Assembly: GCA_021789355.1 (NCBI GenBank)
Contig: JAJYJR010000068.1
Span: 1 to 14,902, forward strand
DNA from: Chloroflexota bacterium
Lineage (GTDB): Bacteria > Chloroflexota > Limnocylindria > Limnocylindrales > CSP1-4
Direction: 5' to 3'
DNA: 14,902 nucleotides
The notes beneath the pieces were generated by a model. That model made no database searches and was not told the origin of the DNA. It worked only from the letters and a program-made list of their open reading frames with translations. A program made the translations under genes and the position numbers. The first letter of the stretch is position 1; every line of letters starts with the position of its first letter. This document shows, in pieces, positions 1 through 6,423 of the stretch.

Positions 1-342
1 CCCCGCGCGGCGGAGGCTGACGCGTGGGCTCCCGCCGCGCCGGTTCGAGCCGCAGATCGACCCGCCGACGCGGACGAAGAGCGTTCAGGGGCGGCGCACG
101 CGGCGATCGTCATCTGCCGCTCCATGGGCGACGGGGACGCCACGGCCTACGGTCCGTTCGCCGGCGAGCCCTTCGGTGCCGCCGTTGCGGCGGCCAAGCG
201 GTGGCTGCGGACGCAGCCCTGCAAGCCCCGGCGGCGGGATCCCTTCTGGCAGCCGGGCGGGCCGCTCGCGTGCGAACGCAGCATGCGCGGGGAAGACGGG
301 CCGACAGGCCACGAGATCGTGTGGTGCGAGCAGGTCGGATGA
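1..342 (+). CDS. Partial hypothetical protein, 5' end outside the window
   Basis: An open frame runs from the first base to a TGA at 340-342 (113 codons). The most likely internal start, if the gene is complete, is ATG 124, giving 72 residues. The segment AAIVICRSMGDGDATAYGPF just before and after that ATG reads as continuous protein, so I think the true start lies upstream of the window. The C-terminal half is rich in Arg, Pro and Trp, with two Cys (CKP and ACE) and no recognisable catalytic motif or membrane segment. I do not recognise the family. It could be the tail of a gene broken by the rearrangements seen further right. Confidence 0.4.
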   Translation, partial: PRAAEADAWAPAAPVRAADRPADADEERSGAAHAAIVICRSMGDGDATAYGPFAGEPFGAAVAAAKRWLRTQPCKPRRRDPFWQPGGPLACERSMRGEDGPTGHEIVWCEQVG

Positions 343-359
343 CGGGCGCCTGCTCCGGA

Positions 360-411
360 CGGCTCGCCCCTTGGTCCGCGCCGCGGCCCGGCGCCGACGA
401 GGGGGGAGCCG
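360..411. other. GC-rich nested inverted repeat in a gene-free stretch
   Basis: Arms at 360-370 and 401-411 pair at 10 of 11 positions. Inside them a perfect 6-bp stem (378-383 with 389-394, 5-nt loop) is nested. It begins about 18 nt after the stop of the preceding ORF and could act as a terminator, but no T-run follows. The rest of 343-568 shows no credible gene. Confidence 0.25.
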
Positions 412-568
412 TCGGCAAGCGCCGGTGCAGCCGGCGGCAAGCCGGAGGTGATCGGCCGATCGCGGACAGCGCGGACTCGCCATCGCCTGGCGCGCCACGC
501 CGCGTGCTACCCAAGCCGGCACGCCGATCGCGCATGTTGACGCAGGATGTTCGCGCTGGAGGCGCGCC

Positions 569-655
569 ATGGAGTTCCTGGTCCTGCTCGCCATCGCGGT
601 CGCGGTGTTCGCCTTCCTCTCGCATGAGAGCGAGGACGGGGAGGACGATGACTGA
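569..655 (+). CDS. Small single-pass membrane peptide (28 aa) overlapping a helicase start
   Basis: ATG 569 to TGA 653-655 encodes a 28-residue peptide: a hydrophobic stretch of about 15 residues (LVLLAIAVAVFAFLS) followed by a short, very acidic tail (ESEDGEDDD). A good ribosome binding site, GGAGG at 558-562, lies 6 nt upstream. Its last codons overlap the ATG of the helicase fragment at 648 in a different frame, an arrangement typical of translational coupling. The hydrophobic-then-acidic layout suggests a peptide anchored in the membrane with its tail in the cytoplasm. I do not know a named family. The binding site and the overlap make it more credible than its length alone would. Confidence 0.5.
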   Translation: MEFLVLLAIAVAVFAFLSHESEDGEDDD

Positions 656-830
656 CCGCGCGGGAGACGCGACCCCGAGGCCGCCCGCCGACGCGCTGAC
701 CGCCGAGCAGCGCGCGATCGTCGCCTGGGAGGACGGCCCGCTCGTGGTGGTGGGGGGCCGGGACCGGCAAGACCCGGGTGATCGTCGAGCGGGTGCGCCC
801 CTGCTCGAGACCAAGGGCCTGGCGAATGCA
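648..830 (+). pseudogene. UvrD/Rep-type superfamily 1 helicase, truncated and frameshifted N-terminal fragment
   Basis: From ATG 648 the frame gives ALTAEQRAIVAWEDGPLVVV, the Q-motif region of UvrD-like helicases. The Walker A motif that should follow is out of frame. Removing one G from the six-G run at 752-757 restores GAGTGKTRVIVERVR, and adding one base near 799-800 restores LLETKG. After about position 820 (residue 57 or so) nothing resembles a helicase, whereas such proteins normally run to 600 or more residues. This is therefore a decayed 5' remnant: two compensating single-base shifts plus loss of more than 90% of the gene. Sequencing error could explain the indels but not the truncation. 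Confidence 0.7.
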
Positions 831-844
831 AGGCCGGCGCCTGG

Positions 845-1060
845 ATGGACGACAGGCAGGCCAGCGAACTCTCCGGGTTGGCGCGTCACTCGAAGGACCT
901 TGGCGAGCCCCTGTTGGCCGTTCTCGCGTCGGCCGCTGACCGGCGCACCGTGCTGATCGCGCTGCAGCGCCTCGTGGACCGTCAACTCATCGCGTTCGTG
1001 GCCGAGGACGGCCTCTTCTCGCTCGCAGAGACCGCCCCTGCTGAGTTCGCCCCGGCCTGA
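845..1060 (+). CDS. Small winged-helix-like hypothetical protein (71 aa), possibly the 3' end of a larger gene
   Basis: ATG 845 to TGA at 1058-1060. The C-terminal half (TVLIALQRLVDRQLIAFVAE, then a short DGLFSLA turn-strand) has the helix-turn-beta-hairpin rhythm of a winged-helix domain, where a recognition helix is followed by a two-stranded wing. Codon third positions are mostly G or C. No clear ribosome binding site precedes the ATG, and the frame stays open upstream into the helicase remnant, so this may be the tail of a larger regulator fused to the helicase debris by a deletion near 820-845. The family is not identified. Confidence 0.4.
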   Translation: MDDRQASELSGLARHSKDLGEPLLAVLASAADRRTVLIALQRLVDRQLIAFVAEDGLFSLAETAPAEFAPA

Positions 1061-1088
1061 CACGGCGGTACGAGCGGGCGGCTGGACG

Positions 1089-1119
1089 GCCGACCGCGCC
1101 TGCCGTGTGCCGGGTCGGC
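1089..1119. terminator. Possible hairpin between convergent genes
   Basis: A perfect 7-bp inverted repeat (1089-1095 with 1113-1119, 17-nt loop) lies between the end of the plus-strand ORF at 1060 and the end of the minus-strand gene at 1144. There is no T-tract. The position is the main argument for a terminator role. Confidence 0.2.
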
Positions 1120-1143
1120 GCCCAGGGCTCGATCGGCCACACG

Positions 1144-1432
1144 TCAGGCCTCGACGACGTCGATCTTCGGGAAAGGCCTGCTCGAACGACATCTCCTGAC
1201 GTGGCAGCGTCTCGAACAGATCAGCAGCCGCTTCGGGGGAGAGCGGGCGGATGCTGTCATGCTCGCGCTGCCAGATCGTCTCCACGTACACGAAGTACGC
1301 GCCTTTGGGCGTCCGATACAGGTGGGTCGCCCGGCCGTGCTGCAGGCGGTTGGAGCGATCGGCGTACTCGTCGTCGGCGAGGAGCGTGGCCGTCTCGGTC
1401 GAGTAGCGGTGCCGGCCGATGATTGCATCCAT
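1144..1432 (-). pseudogene. Conserved-type small hypothetical protein (95 aa) with a single-base frameshift near its 3' end
   Basis: From ATG 1432 the minus strand reads a coherent polar protein containing YSTETATLLA, LYRTPKGAYFVYVETIW and IRPLSPEAAADLFETL. This matches my recollection of a widespread family of about 90-residue bacterial proteins of unknown function with a [T/D]ETAT-L-A segment, a 'LY-TP-G-YF' strand and a 'I-PLS-EEA' helix. Near 1167-1174 the frame shifts: one base too many separates EQAFP from the natural ending KIDVVEA and its TGA at 1144. The span is 289 nt, one more than a 95-codon gene plus stop needs. Without the shift the protein would read on into unrelated sequence. 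Possible causes are recent inactivation, a sequencing error, or less likely +1 slippage at the CCC-G proline codon. Confidence 0.55.
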
Positions 1433-1833
1433 GGTGGTGTCGGAGCCTCCGTACTGCGTCGCGTCGCGCGGCGAGATGCCGATCTGGCAGCCGTCTCTGC
1501 GAAGCCGTCGGGCGTTGCTCGAAACGGGTGTGGCCACAGAGCATCCCGGGGCGTACCCGCGCCGTCGAGGGGCGAAATCGGGGCATAGACACCGGCAGTA
1601 GTACTGATGCCGCCGCGGGATGGTACGAAACTCCCATTCGACGACGTATGGCTATCTGGCGGGAGCGATGACTCGCGTGCGCGGTCGAACCGGCGTGTCC
1701 TTCGCGCACATGACCGGAGTACCTCCTCCATCCGGTGACCCGTCCGGCAGGCAGGGGTGCCGCGGTGGTAGCACGTGGCTGCCGGCAGCGAGCAGGTCCG
1801 CTCCGGTGCCTGCGGCGCGGGCGACGCCTTGGC
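1433..1833. other. Gene-free stretch of about 400 bases
   Basis: Several overlapping frames are open here, but all read as Arg- and Ser-rich translations of GC-rich DNA with no protein-like pattern. The part around 1600-1660 is slightly richer in A and T, as intergenic DNA often is. I see no tRNA, convincing promoter, riboswitch or IS end. Confidence 0.4.
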
Positions 1834-2061
1834 GTGCAGACAGGGCTTGACTTCTGGTTGCGCGAGCACGTCGAACCGTGGGAAGGCGACGCGTCCACCC
1901 TGTTCGACGGCGTGCTGCAGCAGATCCTGGCCGATCTCGATCCCGAGCAGCGCGCCGCCGAGAGGGCGTCGGTCACGGGGGCCACGCCGGGACCGATGGC
2001 GGTGTCGAGGGTCGCACGGAGAATCGTCGAACTGACGATCGCTGCCAGGTGGAGCTCCTAG
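1834..2061 (+). CDS. Short hypothetical protein (75 aa), start uncertain
   Basis: The frame ending at TAG 2059-2061 looks protein-like from about GTG 1834: LDFWLREHVEPWEGDAS, then LFDGVLQQILADLDPEQRAA, then AVSRVARRIVELTIAARW. It is helical and mixed-charge, with no Cys, signal peptide or membrane segment. The frame is open back to GTG 1735, but residues coded before 1834 are Arg-rich and unlike protein, so the gene may have lost its true 5' end. No ribosome binding site is visible at 1834. I do not recognise the family. Confidence 0.35.
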   Translation: MQTGLDFWLREHVEPWEGDASTLFDGVLQQILADLDPEQRAAERASVTGATPGPMAVSRVARRIVELTIAARWSS

Positions 2062-2080
2062 CCGCGCGAGGTCGTGCGAA

Positions 2081-2116
2081 GTCGGCAAGCCGACCCGATA
2101 CGGGCCCGTCCGGGCC
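2081..2116. terminator. Tandem hairpins between convergent genes, candidate bidirectional terminator
   Basis: Two tight palindromes lie side by side: GTCGGCAAGCCGAC (2081-2094) and GGCCCGTCCGGGCC (2103-2116). Each forms a 5-6 bp GC stem with a 2-4 nt loop. They begin 20 nt after the stop of the plus-strand ORF and lie 34 nt beyond the stop of the last gene of the minus-strand operon, where both transcripts would need to end. T-runs are absent, as is common in GC-rich genomes. Confidence 0.4.
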
Positions 2117-2149
2117 ATCCGCGGTGTTCGAGCAGGGTCCTGCGGTGAC

Positions 2150-2917
2150 TCAAGGCAGCGCGCGGATCATGCCGCCATCGACCGGAACGATCGCGCCGTT
2201 CACGTACGACGCGGCGGGTGAGAGCAGGAAGGCCACGAGTCTCCCCACCTCAGACGGATCGCCGTAGCGCCCAAGCGGGATCCGTGCGATGGCCTGACGT
2301 TGGACATCCGCGACGGTGGAGCCCGCATTGCCGGCCCGGATCGCGTCGTTGCTCGCCACGCGGTCGGTTGCGATGCGGCCCGGTGCCACCCCGTTGATGC
2401 GGATCGGGGCAATCTCGCCGACGAGCGACTTGATGAGTCCGACGAGTCCCGGCCGCAGCACGTTGGAGGTCACCAGGCCGGGGATCGGCTCGCGCACGCT
2501 GCTCGAGAGGACCACGGCAATGGCCGGTGCGCGGCCGGCATGCAGATGAGGCAGGGCCTCGGTGAGCAGACGGATCGCTGCGAAGAGCGTGCCGTCCACC
2601 GCGCCGCGCCACGCGTCCTCGCCGACCTCGGCGAACGATCCGGTGGGTGGACCGCCGGAGTTGATCACGAGCAGGTCGAGTCCGCCGAGATGTGCGATGG
2701 CGTCCGCGACGGCCTCCCGTGGCCCCTCGGGGGAGGCCAGGTCGACCGCCACCACGGTTCCGCCGAGACGGGCCGCGTGCGTGGTCAGGTGTTCGGAGGG
2801 GCGCGCGGCCAATGCGACCCGGGCTCCCTCTGCGGCCAGGGCGGCTGCGATCGCGGCTCCCAAGCCGCGGCTGGCGCCCCCGACGAGCGCCCTCGACCCC
2901 ACCAATCCGAGATCCAT
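2150..2917 (-). CDS. SDR-fold oxidoreductase-like protein lacking YxxxK (255 aa)
   Basis: Rossmann-fold protein of the short-chain dehydrogenase/reductase superfamily. The N-terminal cofactor loop is GGASRGLG (residues 13-20), the NNAG-like motif is NSGGP (86-90), Ser138-140 occupy the catalytic serine position, and the C-terminus ends VNGAIVPVDGGM as in FabG-like proteins. At the active site the segment SNVLRPGLVGLIKSL aligns with YSASKAALVGLTKSL, so Ser151 replaces Tyr and Arg155 replaces Lys. This matches the known atypical 'BKR-like SDR-like' subgroup, whose members lack the full tetrad. A standard NAD(P)H-dependent ketone reduction is therefore uncertain. AGGAGG lies 5 nt before ATG 2917, and the gene begins 18 nt after the DapA-family gene. 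It is the last gene of the operon. Confidence 0.9.
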   Translation of the reverse strand: MDLGLVGSRALVGGASRGLGAAIAAALAAEGARVALAARPSEHLTTHAARLGGTVVAVDLASPEGPREAVADAIAHLGGLDLLVINSGGPPTGSFAEVGEDAWRGAVDGTLFAAIRLLTEALPHLHAGRAPAIAVVLSSSVREPIPGLVTSNVLRPGLVGLIKSLVGEIAPIRINGVAPGRIATDRVASNDAIRAGNAGSTVADVQRQAIARIPLGRYGDPSEVGRLVAFLLSPAASYVNGAIVPVDGGMIRALP

Positions 2918-2935
2918 CGTCGCCTCCTGCGGCGC

Positions 2936-3862
2936 TCACACGGCCGGTTGGAATGGGGCAAGGTCCGGAGCCATGCCGAGCCGCCCCAGGATGCCGTCGA
3001 GTTCGTCCAGCGTTTCCCGGTCGAGGCTGGGCGTCAGGCCCCGCGTGCGACTCGAGGCCAGGGCCCCGCGTTGGCGCAGGACCTCTTTGCGGATAGCGAG
3101 CCCAACGATGGGTTGCGACTCGAACTGAATGAGCGGCAGGTACCGGTCGAAGAGGCGGCCCGCGGCGGCGAGATCGCCCTGTTCGACGTGCACTCGAACC
3201 GCGCGCAGGATCTCCGGATAGGCGAACCCGGTCATGGTGCCGCAGGCCCCCCGGTGCAGCTCGCTGAGGGCGGCCACGCCACCGAGACCACCGAAGACCG
3301 CGAGGTTCGGGCGCGCGGCCAGGAGCCGGCTGATCTTGGGCGCCGTTGGGGGATCCTCCAACTTGATCGTCCGCGCGCCGCTGGCCTCGAGACAGGCGAG
3401 GAGCGTCGAGACCGGAACCACCACGCCCGTGGCGGCTGGTTCGTCCTGGATGATGAGAGGCAGACCGAAGGCCGCTGCTTGCGCGTAGAACCCGGGTAGT
3501 TGGTCGACGTTGCGCAGCAGCGTCGGCGCGGCCACCATTGCAGCCACCGCGCCGAACCCGCGCGCCTGCTCGACGAGTGCGCGCACCATCGCCGGGGTTC
3601 CCGCGGAGCAGCCGACGGCCAGCGGAACGCGTCCACAGGCCGCGTCCGAGATCGCGGCCAAGGCAAGCGCCCGTTCGTCGGCCGCAAGGGCTCCGGGCTC
3701 TGCCATCACACCCATGGCCGTGAGGCCGTCGACCCCCCACGAGACCGCGGCATCCACGAGGCGCGCCAGGCTCGCGGTGTCGAGGGCGCCGTCGTCGTCG
3801 AACGGCGTTGGCAGGATGTACCACGTGCCACGCAGCTTCACGGATCCCTCGCGATGTGTCAT
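2936..3862 (-). CDS. DapA/N-acetylneuraminate lyase-family aldolase or dehydratase, atypical active site (308 aa)
   Basis: TIM-barrel Schiff-base lyase of the DHDPS/NAL family. Lys167 in TIKLED fits the Schiff-base lysine. Exactly 28 residues before it, where E. coli DapA has Tyr133 in YNVP, this protein has Gln139 in QDEP. The GTTGE loop is GVMAE (51-55), so both threonines are missing. Lysine biosynthesis is therefore unlikely. Family alternatives are pyruvate-releasing hydratase-aldolases (NahE/PhdJ type) and sugar-acid dehydratases. An aldehyde dehydrogenase next door suggests the product is an aldehyde or semialdehyde. I chose ATG 3862 because it gives a normal family length. GTG 3841, preceded by GAGGGA, would start right at KLRGTWYILPTPF and is a serious alternative. 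A longer start near 3934 only adds low-complexity sequence. Confidence 0.88.
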   Translation of the reverse strand: MTHREGSVKLRGTWYILPTPFDDDGALDTASLARLVDAAVSWGVDGLTAMGVMAEPGALAADERALALAAISDAACGRVPLAVGCSAGTPAMVRALVEQARGFGAVAAMVAAPTLLRNVDQLPGFYAQAAAFGLPLIIQDEPAATGVVVPVSTLLACLEASGARTIKLEDPPTAPKISRLLAARPNLAVFGGLGGVAALSELHRGACGTMTGFAYPEILRAVRVHVEQGDLAAAGRLFDRYLPLIQFESQPIVGLAIRKEVLRQRGALASSRTRGLTPSLDRETLDELDGILGRLGMAPDLAPFQPAV

Positions 3863-4074
3863 GGGGCCCGCGCCGTCCCGAAGCTCTGCAGCATCGTCAG
3901 CTGCCGCCCGCCCTCTCCGACCATCGCCGATCACTTGGGCACCCCTTGGAGACTCTCGGGCACCTCTATCATCTTGAGATCTGCGTTGCCATCAGTCCTC
4001 TGGACCCGCACGACACGACCGCGGTCTCGCGATCAATGCACGCTTGCGCGACCACGAAGCCCGCTCATCATGGC

Positions 4075-5502
4075 TCACCAGCCCAAGTAGACGGTCTTGC
4101 TGGTGCTGAAGAACTCCGTCGCCACCCAGCCTTGTTCGCGGAACGTGTTCGTGCTCGAGTCCTTGATGCCACCGAACGGGACCGAGAGCTCCAGGCCCGT
4201 CGTGGGGCGGTTGATCTTGACGACGCCTGCCTGCACGCGCTCCGCGAATCGCGCCGCCTGGCCGAGGTCGTTGGTGACGATGCCGGCCGCGAGCCCGTAC
4301 GCGGTGTCGTTCGCCAATGCAGTCGCATGCGTGGGGTCGTCCGCGCGCGTGACGGCGATAACCGGCCCGAACACCTCCTCACGCCACAGGGCCTGCTCTC
4401 GCCGCACCCTGTCGATGACAGTGGGCTCGAAGAACAGTCCGTCGATGGAATGGCCGCCCACCACGGCACGCGCCCCCTCGGATCTAGCCTGCTCGACTGC
4501 CCCACGATCACGTGCCAACTGGTCCTGGCTCACCACCGGACCCATCAGGATCCCGGCCGTGCGGCCGTCGCCCGGCCGATAGCGCGCTGCTAGCGCGACG
4601 AGCGCGGCAAGCAGGCGGTCGTAGATGCCGGGCGTACAGATGACCCTGCTGGTAGCGGTACAGGCCTGGCCGGTCAGACCGAACCCGCCCGCTGCGACGA
4701 CCGAAGCGGCGAACTCAGGGTCGGCGTCGTCGAGCACGACCACCGGGTTCTTGCCACCCATCTCGAGCTGCACCCGGGCCCGGCGTGCCGACGCGACGCC
4801 GTGGATGTGTGCGCCAACCACCGTCGACCCGGTGAAACTGATGCCCGCCACGCGCGGGTCGCCGACCAGCGCGTCGCCCAGCTGTCTTCCCCCGTACAGC
4901 AGGTTCAACACACCGGGAGGGAGGCCGGCGTCCTGCAGCGCGCGGACGAGATGGTAGGCCGTGAGAGGCGTCAAGGAGGCAGGCTTGAACACCACGGCGT
5001 TGCCGGCCACGAGCGCGGGCGCAATCTTCCAGGCGGGGATCGCAATGGGGAAGTTCCAGGGCGTGATGCAGGCCACGACCCCGAGCGGCTCACGACGGGT
5101 GTAGAGCAGCGTGTCCGGGGTACTGGACGGGACGACCTGGCCGAAGAGCCGCCAGCCCTCGCCGCCGAAGTAGGCGAGGACGTCGACCGCGCGTGAGACC
5201 TCGCCCCGCGCCTCGGCCAGGGTCTTGCCCTCTTCGCGACAGAGGTCCAGGGCCACCTGCTCCGCCCGCTCGCTCAGGAGCTGGCTCGCACGGCGCAGCA
5301 CCGCCCCTCGGGCCGGCGCAGGTGTCGTCGCCCAGTCCACCTGCGCCTGCGCGGCGGCACCCACCGCAGCCTCGGCCTGCTCTGGCCCTCCCTCGGGGCG
5401 CAGCGACACCGCGTCGCCCGGATCGGCAGGGTTCGCCCGCTCGACGCGGGCTTCACCCACGGCCTGCCCGCCGATTAGGTGCGTACATTCAACGGCAGAC
5501 AT
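4075..5502 (-). CDS. Aldehyde dehydrogenase, 2-oxoglutarate semialdehyde (2,5-dioxopentanoate) dehydrogenase-like (475 aa)
   Basis: Full-length NAD(P)-dependent ALDH. Visible motifs are TPWNFP (148-152, catalytic Asn150), KPAS (173-176), FTGST (223-227), EMGGKNP with general base Glu247, GQACTATSR with catalytic Cys281, and EEVFGPV (375-381). The C-terminal signature NRPTTGLE...VPFGGIKDSSTNTFREQG (431-458) is characteristic of 2-oxoglutarate semialdehyde dehydrogenases such as Bacillus YcbD. These finish glucarate, galactarate, pentonate and hydroxyproline catabolism, and in the first three the semialdehyde is made by a DapA-family or other dehydratase. The next gene is DapA-like, which supports a semialdehyde substrate, though the exact one is unknown. 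AAGGAGG lies 9 nt before ATG 5502. A 120-nt gap separates it from the upstream hydratase gene. Confidence 0.93.
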   Translation of the reverse strand: MSAVECTHLIGGQAVGEARVERANPADPGDAVSLRPEGGPEQAEAAVGAAAQAQVDWATTPAPARGAVLRRASQLLSERAEQVALDLCREEGKTLAEARGEVSRAVDVLAYFGGEGWRLFGQVVPSSTPDTLLYTRREPLGVVACITPWNFPIAIPAWKIAPALVAGNAVVFKPASLTPLTAYHLVRALQDAGLPPGVLNLLYGGRQLGDALVGDPRVAGISFTGSTVVGAHIHGVASARRARVQLEMGGKNPVVVLDDADPEFAASVVAAGGFGLTGQACTATSRVICTPGIYDRLLAALVALAARYRPGDGRTAGILMGPVVSQDQLARDRGAVEQARSEGARAVVGGHSIDGLFFEPTVIDRVRREQALWREEVFGPVIAVTRADDPTHATALANDTAYGLAAGIVTNDLGQAARFAERVQAGVVKINRPTTGLELSVPFGGIKDSSTNTFREQGWVATEFFSTSKTVYLGW

Positions 5503-5622
5503 GCGGCTGCGCCTCCTTCGTGATGAGCGACCGGCGAGCGGTCCGACCCGTTTCCCGTGCGTGTCCAGCTGCGCCGCGACACCCGGGGAGTCCGCGTGGC
5601 AGTGGGGCGGGAGATCCCAAGT

Positions 5623-6399
5623 TCAGACACCCCGCCAGACGGGGCGGCGTTTCTCGCGGAAGGCACGGGGGCCCTCCTCGGCGTCCTGAGACCCCAACGC
5701 GGTCATCACCGCCAGCGATCGGTGCTGCATCGCCTCGTCCAGCGGGAGATGACGTGTGTGGGCAGACAACTGCTTGATCGCACGCAGCGAGAGCGGCGCG
5801 CACGCTAGGACGCGCTCGACCAGGGCCTCGACCGCGACGTCAAGCTCGGCACGCGGCACCACTTGATTGACGAGGCCCAACTCCAGAGCCTCACGCGCGC
5901 TAAGCCGGCGGGCCGTCAGCAGCATCTCCATAGCCAGGGCATGCGGAAGGCGACGCGTCAGCTGCACCACTCCGCCGCCCAGCGGGAGGTACCCAACTGT
6001 TGGCTCGGGCAGCCCGAGTTGTGCTTCCTCGCAGGCCACCACCAGGTCGCAGCCAAGCACAAGCTCGAAACCGCCCCCCAGCGCATGGCCGTTGACACGG
6101 CCGAGTATGGGCACCGAGATGTCGGTCGCTGCGCCAAGACCTCCGAATCCCGCTGGATGCTGGTATGCGAAGTACTCGAGGCCCGAGCGCTGTTGCGCGC
6201 GCAGATCGGCGCCGGCACAGAAGGCGCGATCACCGGCGCCAGTCAGCACAACCACGCGGACCTCCGGGTCGGCGTCGAGCCGGCGGACCACGGCGGCCAG
6301 CTCCTCCTCAGCGGCGACGTCCAGCGCATTGCGCACGTCGGGGCGATCGATCGTGATTCGGGCGACGTGCCCATCGATGCTCCAGCCGATGGCACCCAT
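5623..6399 (-). CDS. Enoyl-CoA hydratase/isomerase family protein (258 aa)
   Basis: Crotonase-fold protein of typical length. The two oxyanion-hole segments are AFCAGADL (59-66) and NGHALGGGFEL (103-113). Both catalytic glutamates of true hydratases are present: Glu112 in GGGFEL and Glu132 in LPEP, 20 residues apart as Glu144 and Glu164 are in the rat enzyme. That favours addition of water to an enoyl-CoA over an isomerase-only or decarboxylase role. It starts 24 nt after the CoA-transferase stop with a weak GAG directly before ATG 6399, so coupling to the upstream gene is likely. With the CoA-transferase it forms the CoA-ester module of the operon. Substrate chain cannot be read from the sequence. 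Confidence 0.93.
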   Translation of the reverse strand: MGAIGWSIDGHVARITIDRPDVRNALDVAAEEELAAVVRRLDADPEVRVVVLTGAGDRAFCAGADLRAQQRSGLEYFAYQHPAGFGGLGAATDISVPILGRVNGHALGGGFELVLGCDLVVACEEAQLGLPEPTVGYLPLGGGVVQLTRRLPHALAMEMLLTARRLSAREALELGLVNQVVPRAELDVAVEALVERVLACAPLSLRAIKQLSAHTRHLPLDEAMQHRSLAVMTALGSQDAEEGPRAFREKRRPVWRGV

Positions 6400-6423
6400 C
6401 TCAAGCGAACCGGTGGGGGGTGG

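Noticed and set aside
38..55. GGTTCGAGC, resembling a tRNA T-loop
   Set aside because: The flanking bases do not form a 5-bp T-stem and no anticodon arm or acceptor stem can be drawn around it.
110..1537. 475-codon minus-strand open frame
   Set aside because: Only its first part (1432 down to about 1170) resembles protein; the rest is an out-of-frame read-through after the frameshift, antisense to the helicase remnant.
2250..3824. 524-codon minus-strand frame and a 399-codon plus-strand frame at 2300-3499
   Set aside because: Both overlap the clear SDR and DapA-family genes in other frames and are Arg-rich shadows without motifs.
3863..4074. Short minus-strand ORF ending at 3931 (MIEVPESLQGVPK-like tail) in the gap between the ALDH and DapA-family genes
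   Set aside because: Only about 33 codons are open, there is no good start or ribosome binding site, and the GC bias is weaker than in the neighbours. The gap holds no convincing gene, promoter or terminator, although GACCGCGGTC at 4017-4026 is a 10-nt palindrome.
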